A stretch of DNA of 7,887 nt, from positions 1-7,887 of the forward strand of contig JANLSE010000337.1 of the NCBI GenBank assembly GCA_031362265.1, given 5' to 3'. The notes below the pieces were generated by a model that saw only the letters and a list, made by a program, of their open reading frames with translations, ran no database searches and was not told where the DNA came from. Positions 1 through 6,742 of this stretch are shown piece after piece. The position numbers were made by a program, and so were the translations under genes. Every line of letters begins with the position of its first letter. Position 1 is the stretch's first letter. This DNA is from JANLSE01 sp031362265. GTDB taxonomy: Bacteria > Chloroflexota > Chloroflexia > Chloroflexales > Roseiflexaceae.

Positions 1-43
1 GTTAAACGGCATTAGTGTATGCTTTGCGAGATTTTACTCTCAA

Positions 44-84
44 TGCCTCCCTATGCTCCCAGAAGTAGCAAGCACAGGGAGGCA
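44..84. other. Stem-loop downstream of the cupin gene
   Basis: The 9-base arms TGCCTCCCT (44-52) and AGGGAGGCA (76-84) are perfectly complementary around a 23-base loop. Inside the loop TGCT (54-57) and AGCA (67-70) could pair as well. It lies about 55 bases past the cupin stop codon, so it could end or protect that transcript. Neither side is followed by a T-run, so it is not a standard intrinsic terminator. The rest of 1-138 shows no convincing gene; the short open frames there have no ribosome site and overlap the cupin gene. Confidence 0.35.
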
Positions 85-138
85 ATTGCTGCAATCCATA
101 CACATTCTGCACTACGCTTATCGCTGGTATGCTTTCGA

Positions 139-639
139 TCACATGGTTGGTGGCGGCCCGAGCGTTTCAGTACCATACGCCATAAGGCTTGTAACGATCA
201 TAGCAATCGTCGCTTCGTCGGGTGGTGCGGCAGGAGCAGGAGGTAGTGTCAGGGAAGCCGCTGGCACGCCCGTCTCAAAGAACCATTGATCCAGCGCACC
301 ACCGATACCGATCCCGAACCAGCGTGCAGTATTGGATGTAATCTGAAAGGTGTGGGCAACACCGCGTGGGATATAGGCGAAGCTGCCAGGGCCAGCATTA
401 TAGTTTTTGTCGCCAACTGTGAAGTTAATTTGCCCTTCCAGCACATACCATAGCTCATCTTCTCGTGAGTGTGCATGCAGTGGCACGGCCATGTGTCGAT
501 CAGCCAACCCTTCAAGCGCCCAAAACTGACGATCGGTCTCATTGATCAATGCTTTGAACTGAAGTAGCGCGCCAAGATGCCAGAGCGCTCGCCCTTGATT
601 CATGGCCTGAATAATCGGAGTCGTCGATACATTGCTCAT
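139..639 (-). CDS. Single-domain cupin protein (cupin_2 type)
   Basis: A 166-residue small cytoplasmic beta-barrel protein with one cupin domain (about residues 48-125). Motif 1 is complete: H55, H57, E62 and G69 in the HAHSREDELWYVLEG stretch. Motif 2 has G85, P91, G93 and H96 (IPRGVAH). H55, H57, E62 and H96 are therefore the likely ligands of one divalent metal. The best general match is quercetin-dioxygenase-like or sugar-binding single cupins, but this fold serves dioxygenases, isomerases and pure binding proteins, so no reaction can be assigned. The C-terminal tail is rich in Ala and Pro. The start is supported by GAGGAG (complement of 648-653), 8 bases before the ATG. It lies 101 bases downstream of the TPR/LuxR regulator gene on the same strand, so it may be read through from it. 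Only a weak promoter candidate is visible in the gap (TTGGGC, complement of 701-706; CATAAC, complement of 678-683). Confidence 0.88.
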   Translation of the reverse strand: MSNVSTTPIIQAMNQGRALWHLGALLQFKALINETDRQFWALEGLADRHMAVPLHAHSREDELWYVLEGQINFTVGDKNYNAGPGSFAYIPRGVAHTFQITSNTARWFGIGIGGALDQWFFETGVPAASLTLPPAPAAPPDEATIAMIVTSLMAYGTETLGPPPTM

Positions 640-740
640 GGTGATTGCTCCTCTTTCTAACGGTGTTGTGTTATTCCGTTATGAAGAGCATAATGCCCAT
701 GCCCAATTGACGCATCGGGGGAAACCCTAAGATACAACCC

Positions 741-2390
741 TTATCTTTCTGGCTCTGTTAGCCCCTGCTTAACCGCATAGGCGGCGGCCTCGGCTCGGCT
801 ACGCAGGCCAAGCTTGGCAAAGATTTGCCCAATATGATGCTCAGCAGTCTTCTCACTAATCACGAGTCGCGTTGCGATTTCGCGGTTGGTAATGCCATGA
901 GCAAGTAAGGCCAGCACCTCAGCTTCACGCTTTGTGAGTGCAATATGTTGAACATTTCCGGCAGATGGGGGTGTCACGCCAGCATCGCGTAGGAACTGGC
1001 GTGTGACATCGGCATCGCGACTCGCACCAAGCCGGGTGAAGCAGGCGAGTGCAGCACGCGCCCAGGTAATTGCGCCGGGCGGATCGGTGGCGAGCAATGT
1101 ACGCGCCATTTCGAGCTTGGTACGCCCAGCCAGCACGGATTGCTCCAAATCGTGGAGGCGCTCCAGCGCTTGGGTGAAGCACTCACCTGCGGCAGAGTCA
1201 CCGCGAACACGCTTAATCTGCCCCAGAGCAAGATCGGCTTCGGCGAGTAGCACGCTGCTCTTGGCAGTTTGCGCCTGGCTGAGCAGGGCCTCATATGCTC
1301 GCTGCGCGCCCTCGATATTATCCAGCATCAGGTAGCTATCGACTAACAGACGTTGCAGTGGCGCACGATAGAGTGAACTTTCTGGAAGCGATTGGATCGC
1401 CTGTTCCAATACTGAGCGTGCAAGTTCCGGCTCCGCACGCGCCAGGTGTAGACGTGCACGCGGAAGCACAGCACCGCCATAATCCTCATAGCCTGCAAGC
1501 AAGACCTCCGCTTCCTCAAGGCGACCCTGACTTGCGCGTAGATCTGCCAATTTCAGCACGGCATGCACCCGCAACGCTTGGTGCCCATTATCGAAGATGC
1601 TGATTGCCTCCTGAAGAACACGTTCAGCATCCTGCCAGCGTCCAGTGACCATTAAGACGCCACCATAGGTTGTTCGACAATAGGCGGAGAGGAATGGGCT
1701 GTTGTGCCGCGTGGCATAGGCGCTCGCGACCGTACACCATTGGTCGGTGCGAACCCAATCGCCAATCAGTTCGCATGTTGAGAGGGTGACACAGAATATT
1801 TCACACACGACAAAGTAATCCTGGACTTCGCCGCTGGTAGCCATAGTCATAGCTTCATCGATACAGCTCAAGCCCTGGCTAAGACTACCGGTTGCGACGG
1901 CTGCAAGGCCAGCATTTGCTAATGCAAGTGCCTCCAGATTAGCATCCCCATACATACGCGCCACTTCCATAACTTGCTGGGCGATCTGTTGTAACACTGC
2001 TGGCGGCGCGGTCATCGAGCCGCGATAGAGATCGAGCCAGCCGCGCTCAGCGCAAGAACCAATGTCGCCAAGTAGGCGTTCGGCGCGAGCAAACCAGCCA
2101 TTCATGGCACTGACATTTGCCTGCAGGAAGACCTGCTCACGTGCAAGCCATGCGGCAAGCCAGGCGGCACGGCGTAGATTCCCGGCCTGCTGGTAGCCAA
2201 TAAACGCTTGCGTGCGCTGATAGTGTGCAGCACCAATATCGTTGAGCCACCACAACGCAAGGCCAAGCCCATCGTGGGCTTCAGGGGTGGCCTCTGCATT
2301 CAGCGCTAGTTGGAAGGCTTGTTTCGCGGCTGGCCAGTCAGCACGCTCAAGGGCAGCAAAGCCGGTACGTATGGGCGAGAGGGTAGTCAT
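741..2390 (-). CDS. TPR-repeat regulator with C-terminal LuxR-type HTH
   Basis: A 549-residue cytoplasmic transcription regulator. Residues about 6-105 form a typical opening (FAALERADWPAAKQAF, then GLGLALWWLND and GWFARAERLL) seen in many TPR-LuxR proteins of Actinobacteria and Chloroflexota. Helical TPR-like repeats rich in Ala, Leu and Glu continue to about residue 460. The C-terminal part from residue 485 (LTKREAEVLALLAHG, then NREIATRLVISEKTAEHHI) is a clear GerE/LuxR DNA-binding domain with the recognition helix near 508-525. There is no receiver domain, and no Walker A motif as in the MalT/LAL regulators, so the signal is probably a ligand or partner protein bound by the TPR superhelix; that is inference. 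The ATG follows GAGG with a 4-base gap. The gene is divergent from the three-enzyme operon and shares a mirror-image promoter sequence with it, which makes it the likely regulator of that operon and of itself. The cupin gene follows on the same strand. Confidence 0.9.
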   Translation of the reverse strand: MTTLSPIRTGFAALERADWPAAKQAFQLALNAEATPEAHDGLGLALWWLNDIGAAHYQRTQAFIGYQQAGNLRRAAWLAAWLAREQVFLQANVSAMNGWFARAERLLGDIGSCAERGWLDLYRGSMTAPPAVLQQIAQQVMEVARMYGDANLEALALANAGLAAVATGSLSQGLSCIDEAMTMATSGEVQDYFVVCEIFCVTLSTCELIGDWVRTDQWCTVASAYATRHNSPFLSAYCRTTYGGVLMVTGRWQDAERVLQEAISIFDNGHQALRVHAVLKLADLRASQGRLEEAEVLLAGYEDYGGAVLPRARLHLARAEPELARSVLEQAIQSLPESSLYRAPLQRLLVDSYLMLDNIEGAQRAYEALLSQAQTAKSSVLLAEADLALGQIKRVRGDSAAGECFTQALERLHDLEQSVLAGRTKLEMARTLLATDPPGAITWARAALACFTRLGASRDADVTRQFLRDAGVTPPSAGNVQHIALTKREAEVLALLAHGITNREIATRLVISEKTAEHHIGQIFAKLGLRSRAEAAAYAVKQGLTEPER

Positions 2391-2442
2391 GTATCCTCAC
2401 TCGCTACTCAAAGGCCAACGGAGAACGATATTGACATTACCT

Positions 2443-2472
2443 ATTGTAGCGCAACACAATACCGCTTGCCAA
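2443..2472 (-). promoter_or_regulatory. Promoter of the TPR/LuxR regulator gene
   Basis: On the minus strand, -35 TTGGCA (complement of 2467-2472) and -10 TACAAT (complement of 2443-2448) are separated by 18 bases. Each box matches 5 of 6 bases of the sigma-70 consensus. Transcription would start near 2436, giving a leader of about 45 bases before the ATG at 2390. Its -35 box and the 14 bases ending in the -10 box are almost identical to those of the divergent promoter. Confidence 0.65.
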
Positions 2473-2490
2473 TGGTGCTATAAGCCGCCC

Positions 2491-2520
2491 TTGGCATCCT
2501 CAGCATTGTTGCGTTACAAT
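2491..2520 (+). promoter_or_regulatory. Promoter of the three-enzyme operon
   Basis: TTGGCA (2491-2496) and TACAAT (2515-2520) are spaced by 18 bases, the same geometry as the divergent promoter of the regulator gene. Transcription would begin near 2527. This leaves a leader of about 150 bases before the M81 start codon, unusually long for the window. No riboswitch or convincing leader peptide was recognised in 2527-2676. The only small frame, ATG at 2552 with 19 codons, lacks a ribosome site. Confidence 0.65.
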
Positions 2521-2666
2521 GGCACCATCGAAGCCGCACTCCTCTTTTGAGATGTCCCATGTGTTGCTGGCTGTGCTCTACCCCAGCTGTCAGCGATCCT
2601 CGTTCTCCTGAGCGGTATACCCCGGTAGCGTCTACTTGTGGCAGGCACATAGCGCCATATGAATGT

Positions 2667-2671
2667 GGAGG
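2667..2671 (+). promoter_or_regulatory. Ribosome binding site fixing the M81 start
   Basis: GGAGG lies 5 bases before the ATG at 2677. An in-frame ATG at 2659 would add six residues (MNVEVR) but lies before this site and has no purine-rich sequence at the right distance. The shorter form begins MRQILICECKQEISSFNP, the usual family N-terminus, so 2677 is preferred. Confidence 0.8.
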
Positions 2672-2676
2672 TTAGA

Positions 2677-4167
2677 ATGCGCCAGATTCTGATCTGTGAA
2701 TGCAAGCAGGAAATCTCTTCGTTTAACCCAATGCTCAGCAGCTATAGCGATTTCATGATCAGTATTGGTGAGATGTTCTTCGCCCGCCACCATCAGGTGC
2801 AGAGCGAGGTGGCAGGTGCAATGAGTGTACTCACACAGCGTACCGACCTGACACTTATACCGGGCTATAGCGCCAGGGCGATCACCTCTGGTGGCATCCT
2901 GGCCGATGCGGACTTTCAGCGGATTGCTGAAGAATTTCTCGCTGCTATACGCGCCGCCGGATCTGTTGATGGTGTCTACTTCGCGCTCCACGGTGCCATG
3001 GCTGCTGAAGGCGAGCATGATCCAGAAGGCTATTTACTTGAACAGACACGCCGCATCCTCGGTGAGCGTGTGCCAATCGTGGCATCCTTCGACCTGCACG
3101 GTATCATCACCGACCGCATTTTACAACACTGCAACGCGATCAGTATCTACCACACCTATCCGCACGTAGATTTCTTTCAGACTGGCGAGCGTGCTGCGCA
3201 GCTTTTACTGAGGACTCTAGATGGCAATGCCCACCCCACCACTGCTCGTGTGCGTATTCCAGCTCTGGTACGCGGTAATGAGCTCATTACTGCTACTGGC
3301 CTGTTTGGACGAATGATTCGCACGGCACAAGCAATCGAGGCCAGCCCCGGCGGGCTTTCAGCTGGGATGTTTATTGGCAATCCATTCACCGATGTGCCCG
3401 AGCTCTGCTCGAATGCCATCGTTGTCACCAATAACGACCCAGCCCGAGCTGAGCGTGAGGCTCTGGCGATGGCTGCCGATTTCTGGTCGGTTCATGAGCA
3501 ATTACAGCAACCCCTGACATCACTCAATATGGCAGCGCAGGCCGCGCTTGAAATGCAGGCTGGTACACTAGTGCTCGTGGATGCTGCCGATGCTACAAGC
3601 TCGGGTGCGCCTGGCGACAGTAACGCCATTCTTCACGCATTGCACGCCGTTGGCTATCGCGGGCATGTGTTGGCACCACTCGTCGATCCGCCCGCTGTGC
3701 AGGCAGCACTACGAGCCGGGGTTGGTGGTATCGTGCAGATCGCAGTTGGTGGAGCTATGGATCCGCGCCACAAACCACTGCCCCTCACTGGGCGTGTACG
3801 CCTCATTTCCGATGGCAGTTTTCGCAATGAGTCTGATGGTGGTATCTGGCATGGCGGAACTACTGCCGTTCTCGAAGCCGATACTATCACTCTGGTTATG
3901 ACAAGCCGCCCAGTAAGCCTGTATGATCGCTCACTGTTCTTGGCCCATGGCCAGAATCCACAACAGTTTGATGTAGTGGTGGTCAAGTCACCTCATTGCC
4001 AGCCACACTTCTACGCCGATTGGGCTGCGCGGCTGGTGCATGTTGATGCACCCGGTGCCACCAGCGCTAACCTACCCAGCCTGGGCCACATCCACTGTGC
4101 CAGGCCAATCTTCCCACTTGATGCTGATGTGACATTTGCGCCGCTAGCGAAGCTATTTAGCCGCTAG
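2677..4167 (+). CDS. M81 family metallohydrolase (MlrC-like)
   Basis: A 496-residue cytoplasmic protein of the M81/MlrC family, known for microcystinase C, a zinc enzyme that opens linear microcystin peptides. Full family length is present. Landmarks in order: ECKQEISSFNP at the N-terminus; YFALHGAM (101-108); FDLHG with D139 and H141, and YPHVD with H163, the likely metal ligands; DAADATSSGAPGDSNAIL (302-319), a variant of the family's Gly-rich motif; VVVVKSPHCQPHF (433-445); and the closing RPIFPLD (476-482). Most family members have no known substrate, and the peptidase label may be too narrow: a hydrolase of an amide or related bond is all that can be said. It is the first gene of a plus-strand operon; only 18 bases separate its stop codon from the next start. 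Transcription probably comes from the promoter at 2491-2520. Confidence 0.92.
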   Translation: MRQILICECKQEISSFNPMLSSYSDFMISIGEMFFARHHQVQSEVAGAMSVLTQRTDLTLIPGYSARAITSGGILADADFQRIAEEFLAAIRAAGSVDGVYFALHGAMAAEGEHDPEGYLLEQTRRILGERVPIVASFDLHGIITDRILQHCNAISIYHTYPHVDFFQTGERAAQLLLRTLDGNAHPTTARVRIPALVRGNELITATGLFGRMIRTAQAIEASPGGLSAGMFIGNPFTDVPELCSNAIVVTNNDPARAEREALAMAADFWSVHEQLQQPLTSLNMAAQAALEMQAGTLVLVDAADATSSGAPGDSNAILHALHAVGYRGHVLAPLVDPPAVQAALRAGVGGIVQIAVGGAMDPRHKPLPLTGRVRLISDGSFRNESDGGIWHGGTTAVLEADTITLVMTSRPVSLYDRSLFLAHGQNPQQFDVVVVKSPHCQPHFYADWAARLVHVDAPGATSANLPSLGHIHCARPIFPLDADVTFAPLAKLFSR

Positions 4168-4185
4168 TTAGGCAAAGGAGCCAAT

Positions 4186-5337
4186 ATGAAGATCCGCGAG
4201 ATCCACGCCTTTGGACTGCGTGGCGCCACACCAGAGGGTGGTTGGAGCAATGAATTACGCCCCGAAGATTGCGTACATACCCTGGTGGTCGTTCGTACCG
4301 AAGAAGGTCTGCTTGGCATTGGTAGCGTCTTTACCAGTGAGCAGCTCGTACTGGCTGCCTTGCGAGTCCTAGAGCCACTCTACCAGGGAGAGAATGCCCT
4401 AGAGCCAGAACGTGTCAGCGAGAAGCTGCATCAGCACACCTTTTGGCAAGGGCGCGGAGGCGCACTCACCCATACGATCAGCGGCATCGATATTGCCCTC
4501 TGGGATATCTTGGGTAAAGCGACTGGCCAGCCGATTGGCCGTCTCCTTGGTGGGCGTCATCGCGAGCGGGTCTTTCCCTATGCATCATTGCTTATGCGCG
4601 AGCCAGCCGAACTGGCTGAGGAGTTACTAGCCCGCAAAGCGCAGGGTTTCCGCGCCTTTAAGATCGGCTGGGGGGCATTTGGGCGTGTGAGCCACGCCAT
4701 GGATGAGGCAATCGTCCGAGCGGCGCGTGAAGCAATCGGTACTGAGTGTCGGCTCATGGTAGATGCTGGTGGGAGTGATGCCCACTGGGGTAATCGTTAC
4801 AAATGGGCAATACGCACAGCGGACATGCTCGCAGCATATGATGTCAGTTGGTTCGAGGAACCACTCCACCCCGATGCCCTCGAAGAGTATGTTCTGTTGC
4901 GCAAGGCAGCGCCGCTTCCAATTGCTGGTGGCGAAGTACTGACTCGCCGTCAGGCGTTTCTGCCATGGTTACAGGCTGGTGCTTTCGATATCGTGCAACC
5001 CGATGTAACCAAGGTTGGTGGAATTAGTGAGGAACGGCGGATCGCGTATCTGGCAGAAGAATATGGAGCGCGATTCATTCCACATGGCTGGAACACCGCC
5101 ATCGGCTTGGCTGCCGATCTTCAACTGGCCTCGGCATTCGCGGACACCGACCTGGTTGAGTATTGTACTGGCTCACCCTACATCGATGATCTCACTGCTG
5201 GCGGCTGGAGCCTGGATGGCGATGGAATGCTTGCCATTCCCAACGGCCCTGGGCTAGGCATTCAACTTGATCCAACGGCCCTGAATCTACATACAAACAA
5301 CAGCGAAGCTGCCGCACTGCTCCGCGATCTTGGCTAG
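4186..5337 (+). CDS. Enolase-superfamily enzyme, mandelate racemase type
   Basis: A 383-residue enzyme with the N-terminal capping domain (about 1-125) and the TIM-barrel domain expected of mandelate racemase/muconate lactonizing enzymes. Metal ligands align as D193 (MVDAGG), E224 (WFEEP) and E250 (GGEVL). The catalytic His-Asp pair is D273 (QPDVTKVGG) and H300 (IPHGW), followed by E325 (LVEYC). On the second barrel strand mandelate racemase has GFRAVKTKIG; here it is GFRAFKIGWG, so K159 is kept and the second lysine is Gly161. With only the His-Asp base left, dehydration of a hydroxy acid or one-sided proton transfer is more likely than true racemisation; this is inference, and the substrate is unknown. 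AAGGAG (4175-4180) lies 5 bases before the ATG. It is the middle gene of the operon, between two hydrolases. Confidence 0.92.
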   Translation: MKIREIHAFGLRGATPEGGWSNELRPEDCVHTLVVVRTEEGLLGIGSVFTSEQLVLAALRVLEPLYQGENALEPERVSEKLHQHTFWQGRGGALTHTISGIDIALWDILGKATGQPIGRLLGGRHRERVFPYASLLMREPAELAEELLARKAQGFRAFKIGWGAFGRVSHAMDEAIVRAAREAIGTECRLMVDAGGSDAHWGNRYKWAIRTADMLAAYDVSWFEEPLHPDALEEYVLLRKAAPLPIAGGEVLTRRQAFLPWLQAGAFDIVQPDVTKVGGISEERRIAYLAEEYGARFIPHGWNTAIGLAADLQLASAFADTDLVEYCTGSPYIDDLTAGGWSLDGDGMLAIPNGPGLGIQLDPTALNLHTNNSEAAALLRDLG

Positions 5338-5400
5338 CAGGGTGGGTTATTCACTTGCATGAGCCATGGTATGCACAAGAAATGGCAGGAGGAATCTTAG

Positions 5401-6624
5401 ATGCCAACGACAATAGTGTTCGAGCATGCAACCGTATTAGATGTCGTGGCCGGGCAGAATCTGGTCGATCAACGGGTGGTTATATCGGGTGACCGGATTC
5501 TACGCGTTGAGCCAATGGCGATACTAGCCGAGTTTGGCGCGGATACACAGGTGATCGATTGTGCTGGCCGAACACTGATGCCAGGCTTATGCGATGCTCA
5601 TGTACATGTGATTGCCTGGACAGCCAATCTGAGTGAGTTGATGCGTACTTCGGCCGCTTATACCGCAGCACGTGCAGCCGAGATTATGGGTGCGATGCTC
5701 AGGCGTGGCTTTACAACGGTTCGTGATGCTGGCGGAGCCGATTATGGCCTGGCACGTGCGGTTGAAGAGGGCGTGATTTTCGGCCCGCGCCTGCTATTTT
5801 GTGGTCATGGACTCTCACCCTCAGGTGGGCATGGCGATCTACGAGGGCGTGGCGAGGATGTGGTTGCCGGACCGGCTATGGGCATGGGCCGCATTTGCGA
5901 TGGGGTAGCTGAAGTGCAGCGCGCCTGCCGCGATGAGATTCGGCGTGGGGCGCACCATATTAAGCTCATGGTGAATGGTGGCATTAGTTCACCAACCGAT
6001 CGCATCGATAATCTACAGTTCTCGGAGGCCGAGGTGCGTGCGGCAGTTGAAGAGGCCGAAATGGCTGGCCTGTATGTCATGGCACACACCTACACAGCTA
6101 AGGCGGTCAACCGCGCCATACGCCTGGGGGTGCGTTCGTTGGAGCATTGTAATCTAATCGATGAAACAAGTATTGAACTCTTCTTGCGCCATGACACAAT
6201 CATGGTTCCGACTCTGGCAACCTATGAGGCATTGGCACGTGAGGGCATCGCGGCTGGGTTACCAGCAGATTTGCTCAGCAAGCTGGGGCGGGTACGCGAC
6301 GTTGGATTGCACGCATTAGAACTGGCGCATACGGCTGGTGTGCCATTAGTGTATGGTACCGATCTGCTGGGTGCAATGCACCGCGATCAGTTACAGGAAT
6401 TTGCCATACGCGCCCAAGTACAAGCGCCGATTGATGTCATCCGTGCAGCAACATGTAATGCAGCAGCATTGTTTGGCGAGATCGGCCAAACCGGGGTTGT
6501 CGCCGAGGGTGCCCGTGCCGATTTACTGCTTGTGAATGGCGATCCACTTCGTGATTTGCATTGTCTGATACACCCGGAGCAACATCTGGACATGGTGATG
6601 AAAGGCGGCATGGTAGTTTGCTAA
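5401..6624 (+). CDS. Amidohydrolase, M38/prolidase-like (COG1228 type)
   Basis: A 407-residue metal-dependent hydrolase of the amidohydrolase superfamily, in the branch with imidazolonepropionase and bacterial Xaa-Pro/Xaa-Arg dipeptidases. A small N-terminal beta-sandwich precedes the barrel. The metal centre is complete: H67 and H69 (DAHVHV), K188 (HHIKLMVNGG, the lysine carboxylated in binuclear members), H229 (MAHTY), H249 (LEHC) and D321 (YGTDLLG). The C-terminus returns to the sandwich with GARADLLLVNGDPL (370-383), as usual. Likely substrates are dipeptides or cyclic or N-acyl amides; the exact one is unknown. AGGAGGA (5387-5393) stands 7 bases before the ATG, the strongest ribosome site in the window. 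The 63-base gap from the previous gene shows no promoter or terminator, so it is the third and last gene of the operon; the next gene has its own promoter. Confidence 0.92.
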   Translation: MPTTIVFEHATVLDVVAGQNLVDQRVVISGDRILRVEPMAILAEFGADTQVIDCAGRTLMPGLCDAHVHVIAWTANLSELMRTSAAYTAARAAEIMGAMLRRGFTTVRDAGGADYGLARAVEEGVIFGPRLLFCGHGLSPSGGHGDLRGRGEDVVAGPAMGMGRICDGVAEVQRACRDEIRRGAHHIKLMVNGGISSPTDRIDNLQFSEAEVRAAVEEAEMAGLYVMAHTYTAKAVNRAIRLGVRSLEHCNLIDETSIELFLRHDTIMVPTLATYEALAREGIAAGLPADLLSKLGRVRDVGLHALELAHTAGVPLVYGTDLLGAMHRDQLQEFAIRAQVQAPIDVIRAATCNAAALFGEIGQTGVVAEGARADLLLVNGDPLRDLHCLIHPEQHLDMVMKGGMVVC

Positions 6625-6708
6625 CCGGGCAACAACACTGCATTACTTGTATGAGATTGCATATGTTGTATGCGCTTCAAACAGACTATTCTGAAAGGCG
6701 ATTCCACA

Positions 6709-6736
6709 TTGATGCTCGAAGCACCTGTGCTACAAT
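6709..6736 (+). promoter_or_regulatory. Promoter placed directly before the DUF422 gene
   Basis: TTGATG (6709-6714) and an extended -10, TGC plus TACAAT (6731-6736), are 16 bases apart. The expected start of transcription, about 7 bases after the -10 box, falls on the ATG at 6743. No Shine-Dalgarno sequence is present, so the transcript is probably leaderless. The remaining bases of the gap after the amidohydrolase (6625-6708) show only a weak 5-bp hairpin (6659-6673). Confidence 0.6.
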
Positions 6737-6742
6737 CCTACA

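Larger units (their letters stand above)
2443..2520. repeat. Mirror-image operator/promoter inverted repeat
   Basis: ATTGTAGCGCAACA (2443-2456) and TGTTGCGTTACAAT (2507-2520) are reverse complements at 13 of 14 positions. The two TTGGCA boxes (complement of 2467-2472, and 2491-2496) sit on exactly the same symmetry axis, between 2481 and 2482. The ten bases between the -35 box and the 14-mer are unrelated on the two sides (1 of 10 identical), so the match is not simply a duplicated block. The 14-mers extend 8 bases upstream of the -10 hexamers, more than shared promoter boxes need. They could be the binding site of the divergently encoded LuxR-type protein; that is inference. Confidence 0.6.

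Noticed and set aside
678..706. Separate promoter for the cupin gene (TTGGGC, 17 bases, CATAAC on the minus strand)
   Set aside because: The boxes match the consensus at only 3 and 4 of 6 positions; kept as a remark in the cupin entry only.
729..747. 6-bp hairpin AAGATA/TATCTT over the stop codon of the TPR/LuxR gene, as a terminator
   Set aside because: The stem is AT-rich and short, overlaps the coding end, and is not followed by a T-run on the minus strand.
2552..2611. 19-codon leader peptide in the operon leader
   Set aside because: No ribosome site before the ATG and no codon pattern that suggests attenuation.
6659..6673. GCATA/TATGC hairpin after the amidohydrolase gene, as a terminator
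   Set aside because: Only 5 base pairs and no T-run; not distinguishable from chance.
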